Counted from the first letter of the stretch, positions 47,771 to 56,630 are shown. The stretch: DNA of 64,000 nucleotides from Variovorax boronicumulans (GCF_030812215.1 NZ_JAUSSG010000001.1:1116001-1180000), one strand, 5' to 3'. Program-made: numbers and translations. The notes: generated by a model not told the origin, from the letters alone.

Positions 47771-48540
47771 GGTGGGTTGCGTTCTGCAGATGTTCCCTGC
47801 CCCCGTTCGACGACTGCCACGCGAGCATCAAGCGCTTCGAAGTGACGGACCAGGTAGTCCTTCGCCGCGTTGCTGACGTTGTCGACCAACAGCGGCAAGG
47901 GCAGCCGATGCTTGAGCTTGAGCAGGCTTGCGCCGGCCAGATGCCTGTAGTCCGGATGCGCCTTGAGCGCGGTCAGCACCTGCAGCGGCTGGGCACCCAG
48001 GTCCGTCAGATGCACCGTGTAGAAAAGGACCTTCGACGGAACATCGTCCCGCGGAACCGGCGCATCGATTTCGATGCGCTCCATCAGCATTCGAAGATTC
48101 GGAAACAGCGGCTGCGGCGACCAGCGGCCGCTTCCGTGCCAGTCCCAGAGCACCGGCACTTCGGGCTGGCTGATGTCGCCGATCAAGGGATCGCCATCGG
48201 CGTTCTGCAGGACCACCCAGTGCGGCTGCCATTCGCCGGTTTCCACGGCATCGCTCCACACCAGATGCTCCGGCGTGCTCGCCTCTTGATCCAGGATGAA
48301 ACGGTAGCCCTCCATGGCCGCCAGGAGGCCAGGCACATCGACGGCGCCCGCGCCGGTGAGTTCGCCACGCCAACCCTCGCGCCAATCCGCCTCGTCCAGC
48401 ACGAGGGGTTGGGTCCCCATGCTGCGACACCAGGCGAACCAGTCCTGCATCGGTGGGGGCAAGGGCGGCAGAGCGAACTGCGCCGCCAACGAGGCCTGGA
48501 TGTCGGCCGGGCTGGGCCAGTTGTCGGGTGTCAGTGCCAT
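47767..48540 (-). CDS. SUKH (SMI1/KNR4)-like protein with bL12-C-terminal-like module
   Basis: 257 residues, cytosolic. The middle part has the SMI1/KNR4 pattern: LLAAMEGYRFILDQEAST, HWVVLQNADGDPLIGDISQ and PVLWDWHGSGRWSPQPLFPN. The last about 65 residues (LGAQPLQVLTALKAHPDYRH, ASLLKLKHRLPLPLLVDN, ARVAVVE) have the rhythm of the ribosomal L7/L12 C-terminal fold, a module found in several bacterial SUKH-type proteins. SUKH proteins are often immunity factors of polymorphic toxins, but no toxin gene is seen here. It lies 93 bp after the last pilus gene and is coupled by a 4-bp overlap to the methyltransferase. Confidence 0.68.
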   Translation of the reverse strand: MALTPDNWPSPADIQASLAAQFALPPLPPPMQDWFAWCRSMGTQPLVLDEADWREGWRGELTGAGAVDVPGLLAAMEGYRFILDQEASTPEHLVWSDAVETGEWQPHWVVLQNADGDPLIGDISQPEVPVLWDWHGSGRWSPQPLFPNLRMLMERIEIDAPVPRDDVPSKVLFYTVHLTDLGAQPLQVLTALKAHPDYRHLAGASLLKLKHRLPLPLLVDNVSNAAKDYLVRHFEALDARVAVVERGQGTSAERNPP

Positions 48541-48633
48541 GGATGTTCGAAGATTTCTTCAGCTTGCTTCCGCTGCCTGCGGCATGTTGCCATTGAATGT
48601 GCCGAGGGCGCGGCCTGCCGTTCCCAGGCCGCC

Positions 48634-49152
48634 TCAATAGGTCACCGTCACCGTGATGGTGTTGCTGTAGCTGCCCGGCGCAACGTACTGCCCGATCGGA
48701 ATGCGCCCATACACGGTGTAGCTGCGCGGCACCGAATTGCCGCCGGCCGATGCGAGCGCGCTGTAGCTGTCGGTGACCGTGCCGGTGCCCCACACCGTGG
48801 TGCGCGCATTCGTGGTGTAGAGGTTGTAGCCCAGCGGCGTGCTGCTCGGGCCCGTCAGTTGCCGGTTGGCGATGCTGCCGCCCGTCCCCGCGCTGAGACC
48901 GATCGAGTAGGACAGGGTCACCAGGATCCCCAGGCCGGTGACCGTGCCGACGACGTTGATCGTCGTGGTGTTGTCCTTGGGCGTGGGACTGGACGGATCG
49001 TAGTTTCCGAACGCGAGCGGCAACGGCACGGTGACCGTCGCACTGCAACTGAACAGGCCCACGCCCGTGCACGCGGCATCCGCATCCTGCGCACCCAGCA
49101 GGCCGGCCACTCCGAGGGCCAGCACCGATGCGGCGCATGCGGTGCGCTTCAT
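48634..49152 (-). CDS. Spore-coat-U-domain (SCPU) pilus subunit, last gene of the operon
   Basis: 172 residues with a signal peptide (1-27, ending AQDADA), then an SCPU/archaic pilin domain: ATVTVPLPLAFGNYDPSSPT, IANRQLTGPSSTPLGYNLYT, and the C-terminal VPRSYTVYGRIPIGQYVAPG with SYSNTITVTVTY (the conserved donor-strand-type end). Its ATG overlaps the usher stop (ATGA). Only one SCPU domain is present, so it is not a two-domain tip adhesin of CsuE type. It probably forms the tip or a minor subunit, because it is encoded after the usher. Confidence 0.88.
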   Translation of the reverse strand: MKRTACAASVLALGVAGLLGAQDADAACTGVGLFSCSATVTVPLPLAFGNYDPSSPTPKDNTTTINVVGTVTGLGILVTLSYSIGLSAGTGGSIANRQLTGPSSTPLGYNLYTTNARTTVWGTGTVTDSYSALASAGGNSVPRSYTVYGRIPIGQYVAPGSYSNTITVTVTY

Positions 49153-51518
49153 GGCCGCGGCGATGATGGAACGGGCTGGCATCGGTAAGTGCCCAGGGAG
49201 GGCAATGTGCCGGAGCGGTCGATCTCGCCGAGCGTGAAGCGGCAGTGCCCCTTCGTCCACCGGGCCTCGAAGCTTTCGCGGGGCTGCGGATCGTCGATCG
49301 AAAGCTGGCCGTTGAAGCCCGAGAGCAGCGAGGTGCCGCGTGCCGGCCGCAGCACGTCGACGCCCGCGGGAAGCGGGCTGCCGTCGGGCAGCAGCACCGT
49401 CGCGCTCGCCAGCATCCCGCGCGAGATGTCGAAGCTGGCCGCGGCCACGCCCTTGTAGCGCGGCACCACGCGGATGGCGTCGCTGCGCACCTGCGCCTCG
49501 ATCGGCAGGTCGCCGTTGTCGATGCTGATGTGGTTGGGCTCGTAGGCGCGCAGCCCGGAGACGATGGCGCGGCCCTCGCTGTCGGTGGTTGTCCAGGGCA
49601 GGTTCTCGCGGTAGACCTTCACCCCCGGGGCTCCGGGCACCGTCACCAGCGCGAACGCATCGTCGGATTGGCGGGTGGCGAAGGTCATGCCGCCTGCGTA
49701 GCCCACGGCGCCGCTCGCACGCACGCGCATCGCGTTCTGGCCCTGTGCGCGCGCCGCCTCTGCGGTGAGCAGGCCGTAGCGGCCGCGATAGTCGACACCG
49801 GCCTCGGTGCGCGCGTTCTCGCCATCGGCGGCGCGAAGCCGCCAGCCCCAGCCGGTGTCGCTGGGCGGCTGCTGGCTCATCTCGGCGACGGCCGAATGTT
49901 TTCCGGGGTTCTGCTGCTGCAGCGAGAGCGAGGCGTTGCGGCCTTCGCCGAGCGCGAAACTGAGGCTGACGCCTACCGATGTCGTGGGGCGCCTGCCGTC
50001 CTGTCGCGTGTGGGCCACGTAGGTTCCGAGCCAGGCGCCGGCGCCCACGCCGATCGACCAGCTCGCCGTGGTCACGCCCACGCGCTCGCCGGTGTTGTAG
50101 TGCAGCCGTGTGTGGCTGGCGCCCAGCGTGCCGTAGCGGCCCAGCGAGCGGCCCGCGAACAGCTGGCTCTGGGCGTCGATGTGCACGGGGCTGTCCTGCC
50201 AGGCGATCTGCGTGAAGCCGCGGCTCGCCACCTGCCGGCTGGCGGAGAAATTCCATTCGTCGCTGGTGCGCGTGTAGGCCGCGCGCCAGAGCCGTCCGCT
50301 CCCGCCGTCGCGGCTGCGACTGACGGCGCCATGCAATGCGAACTCGCCCACCGTGCCCCACACCCACGTCAGGCCGGCGCCTGCCGTCTGGCTGCGCGCA
50401 CCGGCTTCGCCGCGCACCTCGACGGTGGCGCTGTCGCTGAGGCCGCGCCGCCAGCTGCCGGCCACGAAGGGCGGCCCGTAGTCGAAGCTGCGCTCGCCGT
50501 AGCGAAGGCGCGTCCAGCCGGCTTCCAGCGAGTAGTCGGAGAGCCCCGCGCGCAGCAGGTTCGAGCTCACGTAGTAGGGCGTGGTCACGGTGCGCTGTAC
50601 GCCCAGCGCATCGGTGACCGCGAAGCGCATCTCGCCCGCGCCGGTGAGCACCGGCACGTCGGTGATCGCGAACGGTCCCGCATCGACGCGGCGCTGGTAG
50701 CGCAGCGTGTCGTTCACGTACACCTCCACCGCCGAAGGCACGGCCGCGCCGCCGTTGAGCGTCGGCATCGGATAGCTGATGTAGCCCGGCTGCAGGCCGA
50801 AGCGGGTGCCGAACTGCACCCCGCCGAAGCGAAAGGGCGTGGACCATGCGGATGCCTGCGTGATCGCATCGCCGATCGTGAGGCGGGTCAGGCGATCGGG
50901 ATCGTCGCGGCGGAAATAGCTGTCCAGCCGGGTCGTGCCATGCCCCCCGAACGCGGAGCCGGAGCGCCCGGCAACAAAGCCCGTGCCCGCAAGCCCCCAC
51001 TCGCCCGACGTCGCGGCATCGAAGTATCCCGAGGCGCGCGTGCCCTCGCGGTCATGCTGCAGCACGAGGTCGTAGTTGAGGAAGGCGCCGAAGGCCGAGG
51101 CCGACAGCGGCGGGCGATCGCTCGCGGGCCGCTGTGCGCGCACGGTGCCGGGCGTGAATGCATCGGCCGGCACCGTCAGCGCCACGCTCTGCGCGCTTTC
51201 GTCCAGCTGCAGCCGCGCGCCCGGCAACGCGCGCAGGTCGTAGTAGTTCGTCTCTCCGCGCCGCAGCGCCGGCGTGGAAGGCCGCACCAGGCGCCAGGCG
51301 GCGAGGTCCGCTTCGGCGGCCAGCAGTTGCGCACCGCGCCGAAGCAGCGGGCGTGGCGCCTGCTGCGCCTCTCCGTTGATGCGCACGTCCAATATCGCCG
51401 GCTGCGCGTCGTCGACAACCTCGGCCGCTCCTTCGGCCGGCAGCGCCTGTGCGCAGGCAACCCGCAGGCCCAGCCAGCCGCAGCACGCCCAGACGCTAGC
51501 GCGGCATGGCAGGCGCAC
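49149..51518 (-). CDS. Outer-membrane usher of a Csu-type (archaic) pilus
   Basis: About 789 residues. Pore-forming assembly platform that threads chaperone-subunit complexes through the outer membrane. Visible parts: N-terminal domain, then the large beta-barrel with FNYDLVLQHDREGTR-type strands, the plug region VEVYVNDTLRYQRRVDAGPF and VLTGAGEMRFAVTDALGVQR, and C-terminal domains (GVKVYRENLPWTTTDSEGRA, LSGFNGQLSIDDPQPRESFE). The start is not certain: GTG 51518 gives MRLPCRASVWACCGWLGLRV, a plausible signal peptide, and overlaps the chaperone stop. Somewhat shorter than gamma-type ushers, as usual for the archaic class. Confidence 0.87.
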   Translation of the reverse strand: MRLPCRASVWACCGWLGLRVACAQALPAEGAAEVVDDAQPAILDVRINGEAQQAPRPLLRRGAQLLAAEADLAAWRLVRPSTPALRRGETNYYDLRALPGARLQLDESAQSVALTVPADAFTPGTVRAQRPASDRPPLSASAFGAFLNYDLVLQHDREGTRASGYFDAATSGEWGLAGTGFVAGRSGSAFGGHGTTRLDSYFRRDDPDRLTRLTIGDAITQASAWSTPFRFGGVQFGTRFGLQPGYISYPMPTLNGGAAVPSAVEVYVNDTLRYQRRVDAGPFAITDVPVLTGAGEMRFAVTDALGVQRTVTTPYYVSSNLLRAGLSDYSLEAGWTRLRYGERSFDYGPPFVAGSWRRGLSDSATVEVRGEAGARSQTAGAGLTWVWGTVGEFALHGAVSRSRDGGSGRLWRAAYTRTSDEWNFSASRQVASRGFTQIAWQDSPVHIDAQSQLFAGRSLGRYGTLGASHTRLHYNTGERVGVTTASWSIGVGAGAWLGTYVAHTRQDGRRPTTSVGVSLSFALGEGRNASLSLQQQNPGKHSAVAEMSQQPPSDTGWGWRLRAADGENARTEAGVDYRGRYGLLTAEAARAQGQNAMRVRASGAVGYAGGMTFATRQSDDAFALVTVPGAPGVKVYRENLPWTTTDSEGRAIVSGLRAYEPNHISIDNGDLPIEAQVRSDAIRVVPRYKGVAAASFDISRGMLASATVLLPDGSPLPAGVDVLRPARGTSLLSGFNGQLSIDDPQPRESFEARWTKGHCRFTLGEIDRSGTLPSLGTYRCQPVPSSPRP

Positions 51519-52257
51519 GGGGCACGAGCACGGTGGCGGTGACGGTGGACAAGGCCTCGGGCGCATCGGTGGCGGCCTCGATGTGCAGGCGGGTATCGGG
51601 CGGCAGGGCCGGGAGCTCCAGCTCGATGCCGGCCGACTGCCCGGCCAGCGCGTAGTGGGAAAGGCTCTTTCGCAGCAGCTCGGCGCCGCCCTCGCGGCGC
51701 ACCACCAGTTGCGTGAGCTGGATGTGCTCGCTGCCCTGGTTGTCGAGCATGAGCTTGTAGCCGCGGCCGCCCGCGCCGCCCGCCTGCAGGCGCCATTGCA
51801 GCGCCTGCCGCAATTGCAACGGCGGCACGAAGATCGGCACGCCGATGCGCAGCAGCGTCTGCAGCTTCACGCCACCGTCGGCCGGGAGCGCCTGGTCGCG
51901 CGGCAACTGGCGCAGGAAGACGCGGTAGCTGCGCTCCACGGCCTCGGCCGGCACCTGCAGTCCCAGGCGCACGATCTGCCGCCCGCCAGGCGGCAGCCGA
52001 AAGATGCTGGGGTTCACCAGCACCTCGCGCGTGGGTTGATAGACATCGCGCCCGTCCTCTTGCGACCAGACCAATACCTCGGCCTGCACCGCGACCTCTT
52101 CCGCCTCATCGCTGTTGCCCATGGTGAGCGAGGCCACCGGCCTCTCCGGCGTCAGCACGAGGCGCAACGGGGCCACGCTCAGGCTTGCAGCCAGCGCGCC
52201 GATGGGCATCAGCACGCAAGGCAGCAGAGCGGACCACCGCAGGAAGGTGCGGCGCAT
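51496..52257 (-). CDS. Periplasmic pilus chaperone
   Basis: 253 residues, two immunoglobulin-like domains, signal peptide 1-24 (ending GALAAS). Domain 1 has LSVAPLRLVLTPERPVASLT, FRLPPGGRQIVRLGLQVP and ERSYRVFLRQLP, the classical chaperone strands with the subunit-binding region; domain 2 has YKLMLDNQGSEHIQLTQLVV. It donates a strand to SCPU subunits until the usher. ATG 52257 is preferred; TTG 52278 would add seven residues without a signal-like start. It lies 28 bp after the first SCPU gene. Confidence 0.88.
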   Translation of the reverse strand: MRRTFLRWSALLPCVLMPIGALAASLSVAPLRLVLTPERPVASLTMGNSDEAEEVAVQAEVLVWSQEDGRDVYQPTREVLVNPSIFRLPPGGRQIVRLGLQVPAEAVERSYRVFLRQLPRDQALPADGGVKLQTLLRIGVPIFVPPLQLRQALQWRLQAGGAGGRGYKLMLDNQGSEHIQLTQLVVRREGGAELLRKSLSHYALAGQSAGIELELPALPPDTRLHIEAATDAPEALSTVTATVLVPRAPAMPR

Positions 52258-52285
52258 GCCGCAAGTGGCTGCGATCAATCTGTGG

Positions 52286-52819
52286 TCAATAGGTCAGCGT
52301 GAGCGTGATGGTGTCGGCGTAGTCGGTCGCCGCCGCGGCGGCGTACTGCGCTGTGGGAATCTGTCCGTAGACGGTCTGTGTCTGGGGCAGCCCGGTGCCG
52401 GTGTAACCGGTGGCCGAGGTGCTGTTGTCCCAGTTCGTCGTGTGCGTGCTTTCCTTGAAGAGGCCGTACGACAGCTTGTTGTTGCCGGCGGCGGCCGTGG
52501 GGCTGGTCATGGCGCGCGTGGTGATCGTCGCGCCCGCGCTGGTGCCCGCGTTCAGCCCAAGGGAATAGGGCGTGCCGAACGTGCAGGTGACGCTGAAGGT
52601 GGTGGTACCGCTCAGCGCCGTGGCGGCTGCAGGGTCGTAGTTTCCGAAGGCCAGCGTGGCGGGGGTCGTCATCAGGCAGGCCTTGAGCACAGTGGCCGTC
52701 ACCTGGAAGGTCGTGGTGGCAGTGACGGCGTTCGCCGATGGCATGACCGCGAGCAACGCGCCGACCGGCAACGCGATGCGGGCGACTGCGTGAAAAAAAG
52801 GGCGGAGTGTGCGGCGCAT
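52286..52819 (-). CDS. Spore-coat-U-domain (SCPU) pilus major subunit
   Basis: 177 residues with a signal peptide (1-31, ending PSANA). The SCPU domain has TTTFQVTATVLKACLMTTPA with the first Cys, LAFGNYDPAAATALSGTTTF, VTCTFGTPYSLGLNAG with the second Cys, KLSYGLFKESTHTTNW, and the end QTVYGQIPTAQYAAAAATDY with TITLTLTY. As the first gene of the chaperone-usher operon it is the likely main pilin. SD GAAAGGT precedes ATG 52819. Upstream 214 bp (52820-53033) hold the operon promoter and the palindrome-like AGGAACATTCCT at 52882-52893. Confidence 0.88.
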   Translation of the reverse strand: MRRTLRPFFHAVARIALPVGALLAVMPSANAVTATTTFQVTATVLKACLMTTPATLAFGNYDPAAATALSGTTTFSVTCTFGTPYSLGLNAGTSAGATITTRAMTSPTAAAGNNKLSYGLFKESTHTTNWDNSTSATGYTGTGLPQTQTVYGQIPTAQYAAAAATDYADTITLTLTY

Positions 52820-53033
52820 CGGGTTGGACCTTTCATTGAAAGACAGCCCCCTTTCTAACCACTCTCGCGCCAATGCAATGTAGGAACATTCCTTCCGTCC
52901 GCAGACCGCGACAGTACCTTTGCGCTCAAGGACCAGAGGAAGAGTTATTTAGACCTACTCCCATCGCCGGATGCGGTCGTCCGGCGCCGCCCTGTCATGC
53001 ATCGGCATGTTCCCGCTGACCGAGATCGGGCCT

Positions 53034-53741
53034 TCAGCTTTTGCTGCGTCCCGTTTTCCTCGCCGCCACCTTGCGCGTCGGCTTCAGCACAGGCGCCTCG
53101 CGCGCCGACTTCATGTGCCCGCTCTCCCCCGTAGTCACGCCGACGATCTTCGCAAGCTGCCGGCTCACGCTCACATAGGCATGGCCGATGCTGCTGTCGT
53201 AGTACAGCGAATCGCCGCGTGCCAGGTGCACCACTTCGCCCGTGTCGAAGTGCACCTCGATCTCGCCCGACAGCACATAGGCGAACTCTTCGCCCGGATG
53301 CCGCGCGAAGTCTTCCGGGCCGTTGATGCGGCGCGCGTGCACCGTGCCGACGACCGGGCTCATCTGCTTGCCGGCTGCCGTGGTGCCGAGGAATTCGTAG
53401 GCGAACGAGAGACCGCGGTAGACCACGCCCTTGCCCGCGCGCGTGACCACGGGTCCATCGAACTGCGCGGGCTTGACGCCGGCGCCTGCGAACATCGCGT
53501 TCATGTCCATCTCGAGCGCGCGGCCCAGCGCGGCAAAGTTCTCGTAGCCCAGCGCGAGCTGGCCGCGCTCGGCGCGCGAGATGGTGGTGATCGACACGCC
53601 CGAACGCTCGGCCAGCTGCGCCAGCGTCCAGCCGAAACGCTTGCGCGCGGTGCGCAGGCGGTGACCGAAAGTGGTGCGGTCCAGCGTGGGCGCTTCGTCC
53701 TTCGGCTTCGTCCCCGGCTTGGTCCCTGTGTGTGGATTCAC
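53034..53741 (-). CDS. XRE-family regulator with C-terminal cupin
   Basis: 235 residues. The HTH_3/XRE domain is at about 22-80 (HRLRTARKRFGWTLAQLAER, GVSITTISRAERGQL) and a cupin ligand-binding barrel at about 155-225 (HPGEEFAYVLSGEIEVHFDT, GEVVHLARGDSLYYDSSIGH). The tail is Lys/Arg-rich. GTG 53741 is chosen because AAAGAGAAAG lies just upstream; a longer reading runs through the operator region. It is divergent from the FAD-MlrC-Dpp-aminoacylase operon and faces a region with repeated TTTGCG palindromes (53829-53925), its probable binding sites. The XRE-cupin class usually senses small metabolites of the adjacent pathway. Confidence 0.88.
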   Translation of the reverse strand: MNPHTGTKPGTKPKDEAPTLDRTTFGHRLRTARKRFGWTLAQLAERSGVSITTISRAERGQLALGYENFAALGRALEMDMNAMFAGAGVKPAQFDGPVVTRAGKGVVYRGLSFAYEFLGTTAAGKQMSPVVGTVHARRINGPEDFARHPGEEFAYVLSGEIEVHFDTGEVVHLARGDSLYYDSSIGHAYVSVSRQLAKIVGVTTGESGHMKSAREAPVLKPTRKVAARKTGRSKS

Positions 53742-53828
53742 GCTTGGCTTTCTCTTTGTGGTGCATGGCGATTCTGCCAGCGGGTCCGCACGCCATCCAT
53801 GCCAACCCGGATGACGCAGGCGCGGAAG

Positions 53829-53842
53829 TTGCGTATACGCAA
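53829..53842. promoter_or_regulatory. Operator 1 for the XRE-cupin regulator
   Basis: Perfect 14-bp palindrome TTGCGTATACGCAA. A related but weaker site, AATTGC-ATTG-GCGCAAATT, follows at 53842-53860. The half site TTTGCG is shared with operator 2. Confidence 0.6.
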
Positions 53843-53905
53843 ATTGCATTGGCGCAAATTTCCCCGATGCGGTGCACCATGGTTTCCCCTTGGTGCGAAG
53901 AAAAT

Positions 53906-53937
53906 AATTTGCGTATCCGCAAATTCCTTTCTACACT
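53906..53937 (+). promoter_or_regulatory. Operator 2 overlapping the promoter of the peptide operon
   Basis: AATTTGCGTATCCGCAAATT at 53906-53925 is a 20-bp palindrome with one mismatched pair, the second copy of the TTTGCG motif. TTGCGT (53909-53914), a 17-base spacer and TACACT (53932-53937) form a reasonable -35/-10. Bound regulator would cover the -35. The start codon at 53946 is only about nine bases after the -10, so the transcript would have almost no leader. Confidence 0.6.
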
Positions 53938-53945
53938 TTTCGACA

Positions 53946-55106
53946 ATGACCTCAACGACAACAGCGCCCTTGGTGGCCGACTACCTCGTGATCGGCGGCG
54001 GCATCGCCGGGGCTTCGGTGGCTCACTGGCTCGCCCCGCATGCCCGCGTGATCCTGCTCGAGCGCGAAGCGCAACCGGGCTACCACTCCACCGGCCGCTC
54101 GGCCGCGCTCTTCATGGAAAGCTATGGCACGCCGCAGGTGCGCGCCCTCACCATGGCGAGCCGCGCGTTTCTCCAGCACCCGCCCGAAGGCTTCTCCGAG
54201 CACCCGCTGCTCACGCCGCGCGGCGCGCTGATGGTCGGCGACACGGCACAGCTCGCGGAACTCGACGCCCACTGGGATGTGCTGCGTGCCATGGACACCG
54301 GCGCCAGCCGCTTGAGCAGCCAGGAGGCGCTTGCGATGGTGCCCGCGCTGCGACCCGAGCAGGTGGCCGGCGGGGTGTACGAACCCGACGCGGCCGACAT
54401 GGATGTCCATGCCATCCACCAGGGGTACCTCCGCGGCATGCGCAAGGCAGGCGGCAAGCTGGTGTGCGACGCGGACGTGACGGCCATGGAACGCATTGGC
54501 GACGTGTGGCGCGTGACGGCCGGCGGCAATGTCTACGAAGCGCCCGTGGTGCTCAACGCCGCGGGGGCGTGGGTCGACACCGTCGCGAAGCTCGCGGGCG
54601 TGCGACCCCTGGGCATCGAGCCGCGCCGCCGCTCGGCCTTCATCTTCGCGCCGCCCGAGGGCGAAAGCGTTGCGCACTGGCCGATGGTCTTCGGCGCCGA
54701 CGAAGGCTGGTACATCAAGCCCGACGCCGGCATGCTGCTCGGCTCGCCGGCCAACGCCGATCCGGTCGACCCGCAGGACGTGCAGCCCGAGGAACTGGAC
54801 ATCGCCATCGCCATCCACCGCATCGAGGAAGCCACCACGCTCGCCATCCGCCGTCCCACGCGCACCTGGGCGGGCCTGCGCTCCTTCGTGGCCGATGGCG
54901 ACCTGGTCGGCGGCTTCGATCCCGATGCGCCCGGCTTCTTCTGGGTCGCGGCGCAGGGCGGCTACGGCATCCAGACCTCGGCGGCGATGGGCGAAGCCTG
55001 CGCCGCGCTGGCCCGCGGGCTGCCGTTGCCCGAGCGCATCGCAGGCTTCGGGCTTACGGCCGAGATGCTCGGGCCGCAGCGCCTGCGCATTACCGCGACT
55101 GCCTGA
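53946..55106 (+). CDS. FAD-dependent oxidoreductase (DAO family)
   Basis: 386 residues, cytosolic. FAD-binding YLVIGGGIAGASVAHWLAP at about 12-30, ERE at the end of beta-2, the GYHSTGRSAALFMESYG loop, and a C-terminal FAD part TWAGLRSFVADGDLVGG plus FFWVAAQGGYGIQTSAA. This is the group of D-amino-acid/glycine-oxidase-like dehydrogenases. As first gene of the operon with a peptide importer, metallopeptidase and D-aminoacylase it would deaminate a released amino acid, probably a D-amino acid. No SD precedes ATG 53946, consistent with a leaderless message. Confidence 0.85.
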   Translation: MTSTTTAPLVADYLVIGGGIAGASVAHWLAPHARVILLEREAQPGYHSTGRSAALFMESYGTPQVRALTMASRAFLQHPPEGFSEHPLLTPRGALMVGDTAQLAELDAHWDVLRAMDTGASRLSSQEALAMVPALRPEQVAGGVYEPDAADMDVHAIHQGYLRGMRKAGGKLVCDADVTAMERIGDVWRVTAGGNVYEAPVVLNAAGAWVDTVAKLAGVRPLGIEPRRRSAFIFAPPEGESVAHWPMVFGADEGWYIKPDAGMLLGSPANADPVDPQDVQPEELDIAIAIHRIEEATTLAIRRPTRTWAGLRSFVADGDLVGGFDPDAPGFFWVAAQGGYGIQTSAAMGEACAALARGLPLPERIAGFGLTAEMLGPQRLRITATA

Positions 55107-55141
55107 AAAGAACACCCCACAACAACCACAGAGACCATCCC

Positions 55142-56593
55142 ATGCGTGTCTTCAGTGCCTCCCTCGCCACCGAAACCAACACCTTCGGCCCGATGCCCAC
55201 CGGCCTCGCATCGTTCAAGGACCGCGGCCACTTCCCTGCCGGCAAGCACCCCGATGCGATGACGCTGTTCTCGGGCCCGTTGTGGGCCGCACGCATGCGC
55301 GGCGCGGACAAAGGATGGCAACTTTTCGAAGGCATGGTGGCCGGCGCGCAGCCCAGCGGCACGACCACGCGCCACGCCTACGAAACGCTGCGCGACGAGC
55401 TGCTCGACGATCTGCGCGCGGTGTTGCCCGTGGACATGGTGCTGCTCGGCCTGCACGGCGCGATGGTGGCCGACGGCTACGACGACTGCGAAGGCGACCT
55501 GCTGGCGCGCGTGCGGCAGATCGTCGGGCCCAAGGTGGTGATCGGCGCCGAGCTCGATCCGCACAACCACCTCACGCCAGAGATGATCGCCAACTCCGAT
55601 TTGATGATTTCCTTCAAGGAGTACCCGCACACCGATGTGCTGGAGCGCGGACTCGAACTGGTGGACATCTGCGCCGCGATGGTCGAGGGCAAGGTGAAGC
55701 CGGTCGCCGCGGTGGTCGACTGCGACATGATCGTCACGGTCCACACTTCGCGCGAGCCGGCACTGGGCTTCGTCAAGCGCATGCAGTCGCTCGAAGGCAA
55801 GGACGGCGTGCTCTCGGTCTCGCTCACGCATGGCTTCTCGTGGGGCGACGTGTCCGAGATGGGCACCAAGGTGCTGGTCTACACCGACGGCGACCAGGCC
55901 AAGGCCGACGCGCTCGCGCGCCAGCTTGCGGATGAAGTCATCGCGATGCGCGACGGCCTCACCGTGAACTACCCGAGCATCGATGCCTCGCTCGACGAAG
56001 CGCTGGCCTTCGACGGCGGCCCCGTGGTGCTGTCCGATGGCGCCGACAACCCCGGCGGCGGCGCGGCAAGCGATTCCACCTTCATCCTGCGCCGCATGGT
56101 CGAGCGCGGCATCACCAACGCGGCGCTCGGCCCGCTGTGGGACCCGATTGCCGTGCGCATCGCCTTCGATGCGGGCGTGGGCGCGAAGCTCGCGATGCGC
56201 ATCGGCGGCAAGATCAGCCCGCTCTCGGGCGATCCGCTCGATCTCGAATGCACCGTGAAAGCGATCAAGCACGAGCTGGTGATGACGGGTCTTGCCGGCA
56301 CGCCCACGCTGATGGGCGACAGCGCGCTCATCGAAACCAACGGCATCGAGATCGTGCTGATCACGCTGCGCAACCAGGCGATGGGCACCGACCTGTTCAC
56401 GCAGCTGGGCTGCGACCTCGCGGCCAAGAAGATCGTCGTCGTGAAGTCGTCGCAGCACTTCTACGCGTCGTATTCGAAGGTGGCCAAGCATGTGATCTAC
56501 GTGGGCGCACCGGGCGCCGTGACGCTCGATCTCAACACCCTCCCCTATCGCAAGGCGCGCCTGCCCAAGTGGCCTATCGGCGTCGCCGCCTGA
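55142..56593 (+). CDS. M81-family metallopeptidase (MlrC-like)
   Basis: 483 residues, the length of microcystinase C. The N-terminal M81 part has RVFSASLATETNTFGPMPTG, LLGLHGAMVADGYDDCEGDL, GAELDPHNHLTPEMIANSD and VTVHTSREPALGFVKRMQ, whose Asp and two His are the zinc ligands. The C-terminal part begins near VVLSDGADNPGGGAASD and ends in KSSQHFYASYSKVAKHVIYV. MlrC cleaves linear D-residue-containing peptides in microcystin breakdown, but most homologues in bacteria lie next to Dpp-type importers and have other peptide or amide substrates. The gene is 35 bp after the FAD gene and 37 bp before the binding protein. Confidence 0.87.
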   Translation: MRVFSASLATETNTFGPMPTGLASFKDRGHFPAGKHPDAMTLFSGPLWAARMRGADKGWQLFEGMVAGAQPSGTTTRHAYETLRDELLDDLRAVLPVDMVLLGLHGAMVADGYDDCEGDLLARVRQIVGPKVVIGAELDPHNHLTPEMIANSDLMISFKEYPHTDVLERGLELVDICAAMVEGKVKPVAAVVDCDMIVTVHTSREPALGFVKRMQSLEGKDGVLSVSLTHGFSWGDVSEMGTKVLVYTDGDQAKADALARQLADEVIAMRDGLTVNYPSIDASLDEALAFDGGPVVLSDGADNPGGGAASDSTFILRRMVERGITNAALGPLWDPIAVRIAFDAGVGAKLAMRIGGKISPLSGDPLDLECTVKAIKHELVMTGLAGTPTLMGDSALIETNGIEIVLITLRNQAMGTDLFTQLGCDLAAKKIVVVKSSQHFYASYSKVAKHVIYVGAPGAVTLDLNTLPYRKARLPKWPIGVAA

Positions 56594-56630
56594 TTTCCTT
56601 TTTCTCTTTCGCCCCACCGGAGTACCGACG

